The notes beneath the pieces are model-generated. The model was not told the origin of the DNA and ran no database searches. It worked only from the letters and a program-made list of their open reading frames with translations. The translations under genes were made by a program, and so were the position numbers. Shown in pieces: positions 25,461-34,391 of a stretch of 64,000 nt of DNA. Each line of letters opens with the position of its first letter. Position 1 is the stretch's first letter. This DNA comes from Mangrovibacterium lignilyticum (GTDB lineage: Bacteria > Bacteroidota > Bacteroidia > Bacteroidales > Prolixibacteraceae). The stretch lies in NCBI RefSeq assembly GCF_010882175.1, contig NZ_WKLH01000002.1, positions 682,001-746,000 of the forward strand, given 5' to 3'.

Positions 25461-26651
25461 ATGAAGTATTTCGCTTATTTCTGCTTACTGGCACTTTTCA
25501 CGGCCTGTTCATCGGGCAAACCAAAGCAGAACGATGAAAAAGACACTGAACAAGTAAAATGGAGTATCAAAATGGCTGACGCCGTTATGGAACGCAGCGA
25601 CAGCCTAGGCCATTACAACGGCCGCACCCGACGCGGCTGGTCGTACGATGTTGCCCTGTTAGGAATGGCGATCGATAAACTGGGAAATGTTGATCCCAAA
25701 TATTCCGCTTACATGAAAGCTGATATGGATGCGATGGTTGACAACGACGGCCATGTTGCCCGCTACGATTCAACAAAATTCAACATTGACTATGTCAACC
25801 CAGCCAAAAACCTCTTGATCTTGTGGGAGAAAACCGGCGACGAAAAGTACAAAAAGGCGCTTGGCCAGTTTGTACGGCAGATGGAGAACCATCCGAAAAC
25901 CAAAACCGGAGGCTATTGGCACAAGAAAATTTACCCCTGGCAAATCTGGCTCGACGGTGTGTACATGGGAATGCCTTTCCTGGCTGAATATGCCAAAGAT
26001 TTCGACGATCCGCGCTGGTTCGATGTGGCCACGCACGAAATCATCTTGGTGCACGAGAAAACCCTCGATCCCAAAACCGGCCTGCTGTACCATGCGTGGG
26101 ACGAAAGCAAGGAGCAAAAGTGGGCTAACCCGGAAACCGGGCAGTCGCCACACTTTTGGAGCCGGGCCATGGGCTGGTATGTAATGGCCATTGTCGATGT
26201 GTTGGATTATTTGCCGGAAGACCATAAAGACCGCGCAGAAATCATCAAAATCCTGCAGGAAACCTGCGATGCTTTGTTGAAAGTTCGGGATCCGGAATCG
26301 GGCGCCTGGTACCAGGTGCTGGACCAGGGCAACCGCAAAGGCAACTACCTCGAAGGTTCGGGAACGGCCATGTACATTTATGCGTTTGCCAAAGGAGCGC
26401 GACTGGGTTATCTCGATCCGAAATACACGGAAATTGCAGCCGATGCATTTGACGACATGGTGGCAACATTCATTGTAACCGGGGCCGATGGCTTGCCCGA
26501 TATGGTGAATATTTGCGGCAGCTGCGGTTTGGGAGGAAAACCAACCTATCGCGACGGCAGCTACGAGTACTACACCACCGAAAAAATCAACACCAACGAC
26601 ACCAAAGGAGTGGCTCCGTTTATTCTGGCGGCCATTGAAACGGACAAATAA
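25461..26651 (+). CDS. GH105 unsaturated rhamnogalacturonyl hydrolase (lipoprotein)
   Basis: A 396-residue lipoprotein (lipobox LALFTAC, Cys16), the only plus-strand gene of the window. It has the (alpha/alpha)6 barrel of the YteR/YesR family, with WLDGVYMGMPFLAEYA (163-178; Asp165 is the catalytic acid) and YHAWDES (His211), HFWSRAMGW (231-239). GH105 enzymes hydrate the unsaturated galacturonate left by pectate or rhamnogalacturonan lyases. That matches the PL1 gene of the divergent operon. A strong terminator follows at 26678-26707. It shares a control region with the LacI gene, so it is probably co-regulated. The length is typical. Confidence 0.92.
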   Translation: MKYFAYFCLLALFTACSSGKPKQNDEKDTEQVKWSIKMADAVMERSDSLGHYNGRTRRGWSYDVALLGMAIDKLGNVDPKYSAYMKADMDAMVDNDGHVARYDSTKFNIDYVNPAKNLLILWEKTGDEKYKKALGQFVRQMENHPKTKTGGYWHKKIYPWQIWLDGVYMGMPFLAEYAKDFDDPRWFDVATHEIILVHEKTLDPKTGLLYHAWDESKEQKWANPETGQSPHFWSRAMGWYVMAIVDVLDYLPEDHKDRAEIIKILQETCDALLKVRDPESGAWYQVLDQGNRKGNYLEGSGTAMYIYAFAKGARLGYLDPKYTEIAADAFDDMVATFIVTGADGLPDMVNICGSCGLGGKPTYRDGSYEYYTTEKINTNDTKGVAPFILAAIETDK

Positions 26652-26677
26652 CAATCAAACAAAACCACGAATACCAG

Positions 26678-26707
26678 GGCTCTGATCGTTTGATCAGGGC
26701 CTTTTTT
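26678..26707 (+). terminator. Rho-independent terminator of GH105
   Basis: GGCTCTGATC and GATCAGGGCC form a 10-bp stem (one G-T pair) with the loop GTTT, followed by six T residues. It lies 26 bases after the GH105 stop. Confidence 0.9.
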
Positions 26708-26730
26708 GCCGTAATTAGTTGCCCAACGAG

Positions 26731-27201
26731 CTAGCGTCCGCTGCCTCTAAAATGGTAGCGCCGGCTTCGCCCCTGCTGCTTGAGATTTCGATACTGGTAG
26801 GGTTGCATGTTCCGATAAGCCTGGAAGAACTGCGTAAAACTACTGGATGACATGTGGAGAATCTTTCCGATTTCGGTAAACGAGTGGTCTGTTTTTTCCA
26901 GCAAGTCGCAGGCCACCAAACAGAGGTATCCGTTAATCCAATCGTGTGCACTCATCCCTGCCATACACCGGATCGCCCCGTCGAGCCATTGCACATCCAC
27001 GCCGAACTGTTTGGCGTACCAACTCACCGGTCGCTTTCCGTATTTCCGTGCCAGGTTGGCAAACAAGTCCATATAACTGTTGCCGCAGGGATTGTGCTGC
27101 CACATCTCGCTTTTCGCTTGAGTTGCCTCATTGGCGGCCTCGCCGGCCAAACCGGCATAAATCATTTCGGGGGTAACGGGTGAATATTCAACAGCTGTCA
27201 T
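26731..27201 (-). CDS. Small AraC-type helix-turn-helix regulator
   Basis: A 156-residue protein made almost only of an AraC-like DNA-binding domain. About residues 60-140 (WYAKQFGVDVQWLDGAIRCMAGMS then HSFTEIGKILHMSSSSFTQFFQAYRNMQPYQYR) contain both helix-turn-helix units. There is no obvious sensor domain, and the first 55 residues are not recognised. It points toward GH105's 3' end (convergent) and stands alone, flanked by the GH105 terminator and a palindrome array. Possible role: regulator of the GH127/GH78/NCS1 unit. Confidence is good for the fold and low for the target. Confidence 0.8.
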   Translation of the reverse strand: MTAVEYSPVTPEMIYAGLAGEAANEATQAKSEMWQHNPCGNSYMDLFANLARKYGKRPVSWYAKQFGVDVQWLDGAIRCMAGMSAHDWINGYLCLVACDLLEKTDHSFTEIGKILHMSSSSFTQFFQAYRNMQPYQYRNLKQQGRSRRYHFRGSGR

Positions 27202-27263
27202 CGGTCTGATTTTTTGGTTGTTTCCTTCAATTTACGACGATATTTAATGAAAATCAATGTTTT

Positions 27264-27457
27264 TATAAAAACAACGCACGCACATTTTACCAATTCCCCC
27301 ATATTCATAAAAAAACCGCGCAGGTTTTTAATGAAATAGCACGAATTCCTAAAAACATCGCGCACAGTTTTTAGGAATTCAACCAACGAGATAAAAACAT
27401 GGCGCACAGTTTTTAGGAAACCTACCCGATTCATAAAAACTACACGATTTTTAGGAC
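27264..27457. repeat. Array of five palindromic units with exact 42-bp period
   Basis: The TAAAAAC box recurs at 27266, 27308, 27350, 27392 and 27434, always 42 bases apart. Each unit has the form TAAAAAC, a GCGC-rich centre, then GTTTTTA. The central unit (27343-27380) is a palindrome with 14-bp perfect arms, GAATTCCTAAAAAC and its complement, around ATCGCGCACA. The units are degenerate, so this is not a CRISPR. A 42-base period is four helical turns, putting all units on one DNA face. The function is unknown. Confidence 0.85.
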
Positions 27458-27556
27458 TATTCATACCTGGCGAGGCCAAACATATCATGTAATTCCGGTC
27501 CAATTTTCCCGCTTCAACCCACCAGAACAAACAGCCGTTCAATTTGTCAACCTTTT

Positions 27557-27600
27557 GAAAATAAAAAGCCGCCAACTGTGTTTAAAGCAAAGAAGGCGGC
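27557..27600 (-). terminator. Terminator of the GH127 unit
   Basis: On the minus strand GCCGCC and GGCGGC form the stem around a 21-base loop, followed by TTTTTATTTT. It lies about 135 bases after the GH127 stop. Confidence 0.7.
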
Positions 27601-27733
27601 AAACTTAAACTAATCGCTATACTAAAACTATGACGTTCACTAAATTTCGGGTTGAAACGAAGAGGTTCGGAGCGAATCAGATCCGCCCCAAACTCTTCAT
27701 ACAATCAAATAACAATTATCATATCAACAAAAA

Positions 27734-29773
27734 CTATCTCCTAACGGGAATCCAAACGCTCATCTCCCCTCTTCCCCGGTTGTCCCAAGCGTAGTAGGGC
27801 ACAAATTTGAGCGGGATCCGCTCAGCCGGTTGAACCGAGTTGATGGGCTGGTACAATTTATTTTTCCAACTGTTACCGGTCAGTACAACACCTTCGCCTT
27901 TCAAGGCAAGCATTCTGGCACCATCGATTTCGATCGCTTCCGGCTTCAGCTGCGTGGCGGCATCAACAGCGACATTGAACACATCGACCGCGTTGGGTAA
28001 ATCAGCCGTTTCCACACAATACACTACCGGTCCACGCTGCACAGCCACCAACCCGCGGGTTTCTTCCACCATCGGGTTCGCTTCCATCAACTGCACCGGC
28101 ATGGGCAAGTTCAGGCTGATTTGGTCGCCCTTTTTCCATTTGCGCGAAACGGCAACATAAGTTCCGGCTTGCACTTTCTCCGAAACAGGCTGCCCGTTCA
28201 CCTTCAGTTCGGCTCCCGGGCACCAGGCCGGAATGCGCAGGTGCAGGGTCATTTCATTTTTCAACGTCTTTTGCACGTCCAACTCAACCGCCCCGTCCCA
28301 CGGGTAATCTGTTTCCTGGTTTAGTTGAAGGACATCGCCATTTTCCAATGTTGTGTTCAGCTCATTCGCCCCGTAGAAATTCACATACAAACCATCGTTC
28401 GACAAACTGTACATGTAATTGTTGATCTCGGCAATGGTGCGAATGGTATTGGGCGGGCAGCAGTTGCAATAGCTAATGTAGGGCTCTCGATCCTTCGACC
28501 AGCGCAGATCGGGCGAAACCTCATCGGCAACGGCCAGCGGATTGGTGTAAAAATGACGGATGCCGTCGAGGCTGATGGCAGCCAGCAAACTGTTGTACAT
28601 GACCTGCTCCATCACATCGGCATACTTCGCATCGGCAGTCACCTGCAGCATGCGATAGTTCCACAACAGGTTCCCAATGTTCGCGCACGATTCGTTGTGC
28701 GCCGTCAGGTTCGGCAGTTGGTAATCCTCGCCGTACGCCTGGTGCACCTGTTGAATGGAAGGCTGGTCGTAGGTGGTTCCGTTGGGCGAAACACCGTCGT
28801 ACAGTGCGCCGCAGGCCCCGGTGATGTATAGTTTATTCTCAACCAGGTCGTGCCAAATAGCATCCAGTGCTTTCATCAGCGACTCATCGCCCGTTTCGGC
28901 ATACACATCGGCTGCTCCGGCGTACAGGTAGTTGGCGCGAACAGCATGTCCTTCAGCTTTGGTTTGCTGGCGGAAAGGAATGCGATCCTGGTTGTGATCG
29001 TGCCCGTTGTCAACCTGGTCGCGAATATCAATCAAGCCCTGAGCCAGCTCCAGGTAACGCGGATCACCCAGCGTGCGGTACATCTCGGTTACGCCCATGT
29101 AATGCGACGGACAAATGGCATTTTGCGCCAGTTCGTACGCGTGCTCTTCGTAATATTTAAACAAAAAATCGGTCGCTTTGATGGCAATATCCATCAGGTT
29201 CATTTTCCCCGTCAGGCGGTAATGCACACTAGCCGCCGTCATCAGGTGCCCCATGTTGTAGGTTTCAAAGTCCATGCGCTCGGCAAACTCCGCTTTCTTC
29301 TCCGGGTGCTCCCGCTCATTAATCATCACCGGCGTGTGAATGTAGCCATCGGCCCGTTGCGTCATGCCAATCACAGCAATGATGGAGTCGATCTTTTGAT
29401 CTAACTGTTGATCGTTTGTTTCCGCGGCCACAACAATCGCTGCTTCAAGCATTTTGTAAAAATCGCCGTCGTGAAACGGAGGACCAATATGCTCCCCATC
29501 TTTCAGTCCTGCGGCAATCTCGAAGTTGGCATAACCATGGCTGATCGAGTCGTTCAGGTACATGTCCAGCATATGCGGCATCATACTTTTCGCACACACC
29601 TGGTAGCGGTCGGCCCAAAAACCGGTGGTCCACCGCACATCCGTCAGGTTCACAGACTCCAGTTTCGCGAATTTGCTTTTCGAGGTGTTCACCAGGCTTT
29701 TATCCTGTGCCTGTGCCAACTGAAAGGTCACCAGAACCAGTAAAACCGGCGTAACAAAATATCTTTTCACCAT
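27734..29773 (-). CDS. GH127 beta-L-arabinofuranosidase
   Basis: A 679-residue secreted enzyme (signal peptide ends FQLAQAQ). The zinc-thiolate catalytic site of GH127 is visible: Glu361 and Cys363 in HNESCANIG, and Cys436, Cys438 and Cys439 in YCNCCPPN, where the last Cys is the expected nucleophile. The (alpha/alpha)6 barrel (about 40-500) is followed by beta-sandwich domains. GH127 removes beta-L-arabinofuranose. In rhamnogalacturonan-II that sugar caps the Dha residue of one side chain, so this enzyme would expose Dha. The related family GH146 cannot be fully excluded. It lies 3 bases after the GH78 gene and ends the unit. Confidence 0.88.
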   Translation of the reverse strand: MVKRYFVTPVLLVLVTFQLAQAQDKSLVNTSKSKFAKLESVNLTDVRWTTGFWADRYQVCAKSMMPHMLDMYLNDSISHGYANFEIAAGLKDGEHIGPPFHDGDFYKMLEAAIVVAAETNDQQLDQKIDSIIAVIGMTQRADGYIHTPVMINEREHPEKKAEFAERMDFETYNMGHLMTAASVHYRLTGKMNLMDIAIKATDFLFKYYEEHAYELAQNAICPSHYMGVTEMYRTLGDPRYLELAQGLIDIRDQVDNGHDHNQDRIPFRQQTKAEGHAVRANYLYAGAADVYAETGDESLMKALDAIWHDLVENKLYITGACGALYDGVSPNGTTYDQPSIQQVHQAYGEDYQLPNLTAHNESCANIGNLLWNYRMLQVTADAKYADVMEQVMYNSLLAAISLDGIRHFYTNPLAVADEVSPDLRWSKDREPYISYCNCCPPNTIRTIAEINNYMYSLSNDGLYVNFYGANELNTTLENGDVLQLNQETDYPWDGAVELDVQKTLKNEMTLHLRIPAWCPGAELKVNGQPVSEKVQAGTYVAVSRKWKKGDQISLNLPMPVQLMEANPMVEETRGLVAVQRGPVVYCVETADLPNAVDVFNVAVDAATQLKPEAIEIDGARMLALKGEGVVLTGNSWKNKLYQPINSVQPAERIPLKFVPYYAWDNRGRGEMSVWIPVRR

Positions 29774-29776
29774 GAT

Positions 29777-32500
29777 TTAATTCGGTTTTTGAATTTGAAA
29801 TACATACGTTCCGGAGCCAACTTCGACCACCAGATAGTCGCCCTCGCGCCCTGAAACGCGAATGTCTTCTCGGTTCCCGATCGGCTTACCGTCTTCCAGA
29901 ACAATCGATTTTTCATCGGCCAGTAAATAAACCCGGGCCGACGTATTCGCCGGAAATTCTACGGTTTGCGTAAAACAACTTTCGCTCCGTTCCCATTCCG
30001 ACCGAATCCAGCCGTACATGGATTGAAACTTCGCTTTGGCAAACTGCAATTGCTCCGTAGGCGTTGGTTTGACGACAATCTTTTTGTAGCCCGGTGTTTT
30101 CGGGTCAGCCTGCAAACCGGCAACGGTTTGATACAGCCAGTCGCCCACCGCACCGTATGCGTAGTGGTTAAACGAGTTCATGCCTTCGGTTTGAAAAGAA
30201 CCATCCGGCTTAATACAATCCCAGCGTTCCCAAATCGTCGTCGCCCCTTTGGTAACCGGGTACAACCACGACGGATAACGCTTATTGAAGAGCAATTTGT
30301 AAGCAACATCGGGATAACCGTGATCGCTCAAAGCCTTGCAAAGCAGCGGCGTTCCAACAAAGCCGGTTGTCAAGTGGCCGAAATAATTCACATCGTCGGC
30401 CAAGCGTTTAGCCACTGTCGTAACTAGCTTGTCGGGTAGCAAGCCAAAGCACAAAGCCATGATGTATGCCGTTTGTGTTCCCGAGGTCAAGCGCCCGGTT
30501 TGGGTTACAAACTCCCGGTTAAAGGCTGCTTTTATTTTGGGTAGAATGTCGGCATATCGTGCTGCATCCTCGCTATTACCAACCAAACTAGCAGTTTGTT
30601 GCATCAGCCCGGTCGTGTAATAGAAGTAGGCAGTAGCAATGAGTTCCTTATCGGTGTGTGCGCCTGCATAGCCATAGTCGGGCGCGTTGTAGTTGTACGA
30701 GTAATATTCGGCAAACGAAAGCCAGTCGCCAAAATGAAAACCGGTATTAAAGATGAATCCGTCGCCCGATTCAGCAATCATATATTCCACCCAGCTTTTC
30801 ATGGAGCTGTACTGTTGTTCCAGAATCCGGGTGTCGCCGTAAACGCGGTAAACAGTCCACGGAATGATCACAGCGGCGTCGGCCCATGCTGTTGAGCCAA
30901 ATCCATCGGACCAACCGGTTCCTCCACCATCTTCCACAACGTTGGGTACCACCCAGGGCACGCTACCGTTGGGCTTCTGGTCGATCGGAAAGTCCTGCAT
31001 CCATTTGGTGTAAAACGAAGCTGCATCGTTGTTAAAACAAGCCGTTGGCGCGAAAACCTGTGCGTCGCCGGTCCATCCCAGACGCTCGTCGCGCTGCGGA
31101 CAATCGGTTGGTACATCCAGAAAATTGCCTCGCAATCCCCATTGAATATTTTTCTGCAGCCGGTTGATCAGCTCATCCGAACACTCAAAATCGCCGGTTG
31201 GCGCCATGTCCGAGTGAATGGCACAAGCCTCCAAATCTTCAGCATTCACCTCTCCGGGGTAATCACTGATTTTCAAATACCGAAAGCCGTGAAAGGTAAA
31301 GCGTGGCGCGTATTCTTCAGTCCCTTCGCCTTTAAATATATATTCATCCTGAGCTTTGGCAGCACGCAGGTTGGCCGTGTAGAAATTGCCATTCTGATCG
31401 AGCACCTCCGCATGATTCAGAGTAATTTTGTCCCCTTTGTTTCCTTGCAGTTTAAACTGAACCCAGCCCACCAGGTTCTGCCCGAAATCGAAGACCATGT
31501 CACCGTTCGGTGTAATCATCTTTTCAATCGGTTTCAGTCGCTCGGTAATCCGGACCGGCACACCATCCGACGAAACCAAACTCTGATAGCCATAATCGCG
31601 AACCGAGACCGGCTTCCAGCTTTGGTCATCAAATCCGGCACGATCCCATCGGTCCAACTCCAGGCGGGCATCGTAAGTTTCGCCATTGTAAATATCCGAT
31701 TTCAGAATCGGACCGGTGTTTGCCTTCCAGCTGTCATCGCTGCCAATCAGCTCCGTGCTCCCGTCAATGTATTCAAGTTGAAGCTGAAATAATAAACCCA
31801 GCTTATCGCCGTATAAATTCTTATTGCCCTGCCATACCAGGAACCCACGATACCAGCCATCTCCTAAAATAGCGCCGATCGCATTCTCCCCTTCGCAAAG
31901 CAGGTCAGTTACATCGTAAGCCTGGTATTGCAACCGATGTCGGTAACTGGTCCATCCGGGGGTAAACAAATGATCGCTCACCACCTTCCCATTGAAGCGA
32001 AGTTCGTATAAACCATGACAAGTCACATACGCCGTTGCTTTGCGAACCAGTTTTTTCGTCGGGAATTCTTTGCGCAAATACGGACTCGGTGTCGATGTCG
32101 AAGTATCTTCATCTAAATCCGGTTCGATCCACTGTGCTTCCCAATCCGATTGAGCAAGCAAACCGGTTTCGAACCAGGCAACTTCACTCCAGTCAGTTTT
32201 TTCGCCGTGATTGGTTTCAACCTGAACCTGCCAGAAAACCCGCATCCCCGAGCTTAGCTCGTGACCGGCATATACCATTTGGTTGGACTGCGAACTTTCC
32301 AGTTTACTGCTATCCCAAAGCAAGTTATTGCCCGCCACTAAATCGGCTTCCGACAAAGCGCATCGGATTTGACAGGTTTGCTGCAGACTTCCACGCAACT
32401 GATCCTCTAATTCCCAGCTGAAACGTGGTTCAGCGGTTCCTACGCCAACTGGGTTGTTTTTATATTCTGTTCTTAAATTGAATAGTTTCAATTGCTTCAT
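29777..32500 (-). CDS. GH78 alpha-L-rhamnosidase without signal peptide
   Basis: A 907-residue enzyme of the GH78 layout: N-terminal beta-sandwich domains (about 1-430, FDFGQNLVGWVQFKL is typical) and the (alpha/alpha)6 catalytic barrel (about 440-800), then a C-terminal beta domain. The barrel carries DCPQRDERLGWTGD (general acid Glu472) and TTIWERWD (base). There is no signal peptide: the protein starts MKQLKLFNLRTEYKNNP, directly in the first domain, so it probably works in the cytoplasm on imported short rhamnosides. It is the partner of a periplasmic or surface GH78 at 52962-55748. It lies in the unit NCS1, small membrane protein, GH78, GH127. Confidence 0.92.
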   Translation of the reverse strand: MKQLKLFNLRTEYKNNPVGVGTAEPRFSWELEDQLRGSLQQTCQIRCALSEADLVAGNNLLWDSSKLESSQSNQMVYAGHELSSGMRVFWQVQVETNHGEKTDWSEVAWFETGLLAQSDWEAQWIEPDLDEDTSTSTPSPYLRKEFPTKKLVRKATAYVTCHGLYELRFNGKVVSDHLFTPGWTSYRHRLQYQAYDVTDLLCEGENAIGAILGDGWYRGFLVWQGNKNLYGDKLGLLFQLQLEYIDGSTELIGSDDSWKANTGPILKSDIYNGETYDARLELDRWDRAGFDDQSWKPVSVRDYGYQSLVSSDGVPVRITERLKPIEKMITPNGDMVFDFGQNLVGWVQFKLQGNKGDKITLNHAEVLDQNGNFYTANLRAAKAQDEYIFKGEGTEEYAPRFTFHGFRYLKISDYPGEVNAEDLEACAIHSDMAPTGDFECSDELINRLQKNIQWGLRGNFLDVPTDCPQRDERLGWTGDAQVFAPTACFNNDAASFYTKWMQDFPIDQKPNGSVPWVVPNVVEDGGGTGWSDGFGSTAWADAAVIIPWTVYRVYGDTRILEQQYSSMKSWVEYMIAESGDGFIFNTGFHFGDWLSFAEYYSYNYNAPDYGYAGAHTDKELIATAYFYYTTGLMQQTASLVGNSEDAARYADILPKIKAAFNREFVTQTGRLTSGTQTAYIMALCFGLLPDKLVTTVAKRLADDVNYFGHLTTGFVGTPLLCKALSDHGYPDVAYKLLFNKRYPSWLYPVTKGATTIWERWDCIKPDGSFQTEGMNSFNHYAYGAVGDWLYQTVAGLQADPKTPGYKKIVVKPTPTEQLQFAKAKFQSMYGWIRSEWERSESCFTQTVEFPANTSARVYLLADEKSIVLEDGKPIGNREDIRVSGREGDYLVVEVGSGTYVFQIQKPN

Positions 32501-32518
32501 GCTTTTCGATCTGAAAAC

Positions 32519-32710
32519 TTAATTACTCTCCTCCTCATCCAACGATTTGCTCTTCATCCAAAACGGGGCCGTTGCAAACCACATAATCATCCCTGCAACC
32601 ATCAGATGGAAATGCGACTTCAGCTCAATGAACTGTTCGAAAACCAGGATGGAAGGAATAATCGTCAACAGCAATCCGATAAAGGAAACGATGATCAATA
32701 CTTTTTTCAT
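32519..32710 (-). CDS. Tiny two-helix membrane protein coupled to the NCS1 transporter
   Basis: A 63-residue protein with two hydrophobic segments (about 2-22 VLIIVSFIGLLLTIIPSI and about 33-50 HFHLMVAGMIMWFATAPF) and an acidic tail. Its start overlaps the stop of the transporter gene (ATGA at 32707-32710), so translation is coupled. I place the start at 32710 (MKKVLIIVS), because the longer frame to 32803 overlaps the transporter deeply and adds a non-hydrophobic stretch. I do not recognise a family. By position it could be an accessory subunit of the transporter. Confidence 0.7.
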   Translation of the reverse strand: MKKVLIIVSFIGLLLTIIPSILVFEQFIELKSHFHLMVAGMIMWFATAPFWMKSKSLDEEESN

Positions 32711-34218
32711 GACAAACCTCCTTCTGCAATTAGTTGCGTATTCTTTGCTGATTTTTGTTGGTAATAACTGAAGCCGACGTACATCAACGAGGCCAAAATC
32801 CATTCGGGGGCAATCAGGTAAGTTAAATCCATATTTATGGCATCCAACCAGCTTGGCAATCCGCCGTTAAGCATGCTCTTCATCCAGGCTAGATGATCTT
32901 TTCCGTAAACAATAAAACAAATCAGAAATGATCCCACCCAAGCAATGGCTGCAGGCCAGCTAAAAAGTTTTCTCGATTTTTCGGTGAAGTTGCTGATTAA
33001 CCCAAGCTTTGGAAAGACCCAAACGTCCATCAATACAAATGCACCCAGCGGTACGAAAAACAGGGCATTGTAACTCACAATACGATCAAGATTGGCATTC
33101 ACCGCCGGGATACAGGCTGTAAAAATCATGAATGCTCCGGCAGCAAAAGTCACTTTCCAGCGTTTCCAGTTTGGCGTAGCCACCTGAATGGCCAAGCCTG
33201 CACGGTACAATGTCGGGTTAGCGGTCGTCCATCCGGCAATAACAACGCTAATCGCTCCGGCGATGCCGGCACCATACAAACCAATTGCACCCGGTTGCGG
33301 GTTCACAAAACCTTCAGAAAGGAATGCAGCACATAAGATGCCTGATGCAATCCATGCTCCGAAGTGACCTAAAAACATACCGAAAGCAGATGCAAAACCT
33401 TGCGTCCAACTCTTCGCATATCGGAAAATAGTCACATCCGACATTCCAAGATGCTGAGGTGCATTACACAACCACGCAAAGCCGGCCACGTGCCAAAAAG
33501 TATACTTGGAGTTATTACCGATCGGAACGCCGGTGAAAATCTTATCGTTGGCAATTTGCCAAAAATCGCTAAAAGAGGTAGCTCCCAGTTTTCCCAGCAC
33601 GGCAATAGCTGCGGCGAAGAAAACCAACACCATCCACGGTGCACAAATTTTAGAGAAAGTCGCGATCTTTTCGAAACCCAAAACAGCCAGAGCAGCAATA
33701 ACCACTCCCACGACTAAAGCCAGCCCCATCCATGGAATTGATGGTATCAAATCGCCGGCCACATAATCCGGATTCGGAATTCCAAAGGGAATGGAAATGG
33801 CGGTTACAGCCACGGTAACCATTGCTCCTGCCAATAGACAAAGAATGACAGCATAGAATGCACTGTAAGCAATCGTCAAATAAGGTCCGATTATTTTTCG
33901 AAGTTGCCAGTATATGGTCAGGCGGGTTTTTACTGCGACCGGCGCTGTCATTAATGCCCAGCTCAAAACGGCCAAAATGTTGCCGACCAATAACCCCAGA
34001 AAAAAATCTTTCGCTGACACACCGTGCATCACCATTAATGGGCCAAGTACAAACTCGGTACCGGCAACGTGTTCGCCGGCAAACATGGCAATAAAGGTTT
34101 TCCAACCGTGTAATTTCTTTTCGGAAACAGGTTCCCTGTCATATTCATAAAGCGCATCCAGCCGTTCAATGAGGCTACCAGAGCCCCCGCCGGATACTGC
34201 TTCTCCTTTCATCTGCAT
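32707..34218 (-). CDS. NCS1-family (nucleobase:cation symporter-1) permease
   Basis: A 503-residue inner-membrane permease with about 12 helices. GEHVAGTEFVLGPLMVMHG, LSWALMTAPVAVKTRLTIYWQ and NAPQHLGMSDVTIFRYAKSW (each only partly diagnostic) match the purine/cytosine permease family. In a pectin locus the cargo may not be a nucleobase; no nucleobase gene is nearby. I start at 34218, since the 18 further codons open to 34272 add a polar extension not usual in the family. That choice is uncertain, and a second ATG lies two codons later. It heads the unit with the small protein, GH78 and GH127. Confidence 0.8.
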   Translation of the reverse strand: MQMKGEAVSGGGSGSLIERLDALYEYDREPVSEKKLHGWKTFIAMFAGEHVAGTEFVLGPLMVMHGVSAKDFFLGLLVGNILAVLSWALMTAPVAVKTRLTIYWQLRKIIGPYLTIAYSAFYAVILCLLAGAMVTVAVTAISIPFGIPNPDYVAGDLIPSIPWMGLALVVGVVIAALAVLGFEKIATFSKICAPWMVLVFFAAAIAVLGKLGATSFSDFWQIANDKIFTGVPIGNNSKYTFWHVAGFAWLCNAPQHLGMSDVTIFRYAKSWTQGFASAFGMFLGHFGAWIASGILCAAFLSEGFVNPQPGAIGLYGAGIAGAISVVIAGWTTANPTLYRAGLAIQVATPNWKRWKVTFAAGAFMIFTACIPAVNANLDRIVSYNALFFVPLGAFVLMDVWVFPKLGLISNFTEKSRKLFSWPAAIAWVGSFLICFIVYGKDHLAWMKSMLNGGLPSWLDAINMDLTYLIAPEWILASLMYVGFSYYQQKSAKNTQLIAEGGLS

Positions 34219-34296
34219 AGTTATTGATTTAGTTTGATTATTATCTTTTGGTTCGAAAAATTTGATGCCCAATTTAGCAAAAACAATTCTAAATAT

Positions 34297-34324
34297 TTTC
34301 GTTTATTTTTGTTTTATTTCGTTT
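34297..34324. promoter_or_regulatory. Possible DeoR-type operator (TTTCGTTT direct repeat)
   Basis: TTTCGTTT occurs at 34297-34304 and again at 34317-34324, 20 bases apart, in a T-rich stretch upstream of the NCS1 gene. Direct TTTCGTTT repeats at two-turn spacing are typical of DeoR-family operators. No DeoR gene lies in the window, so this is only suggestive. Confidence 0.35.
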
Positions 34325-34391
34325 TACTTTCTTTTAAAGCACTATTCTTTAAAAAAATGCAAAATATCAACTGCATTTTCTTTCTCTTCAA

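Larger units (their letters stand above)
27202..27733. other. 532-base intergenic region with palindrome array and terminator
   Basis: Contains five 42-bp-spaced palindromic units (27264-27457) and the GH127 terminator (27557-27600). The rest shows no gene I can support. An open frame crosses the array on the minus strand, but it starts inside the terminator hairpin and encodes only the 14-residue periodicity of the DNA repeat. Confidence 0.7.

Noticed and set aside
25770-26654. A 294-codon frame antisense to GH105
   Set aside because: It lies wholly opposite a certain gene, has no family features, and long antisense frames are common in GC-richer codons.
27264-27457. CRISPR array
   Set aside because: Repeats are degenerate palindromes and the intervening parts are not unique spacers of constant length. 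No cas genes are nearby.
27198-27575. A 125-codon minus-strand frame with a 14-residue repeat (FLKTVR-type)
   Set aside because: It begins inside the GH127 terminator hairpin, and its repeat simply mirrors the 42-bp DNA palindromes. No signal, domain or ribosome site supports it. Kept as a DNA repeat.
28325-29404. Long plus-strand frames inside GH127
   Set aside because: They are opposite a gene with an intact zinc-cysteine catalytic site and have no recognisable domain.
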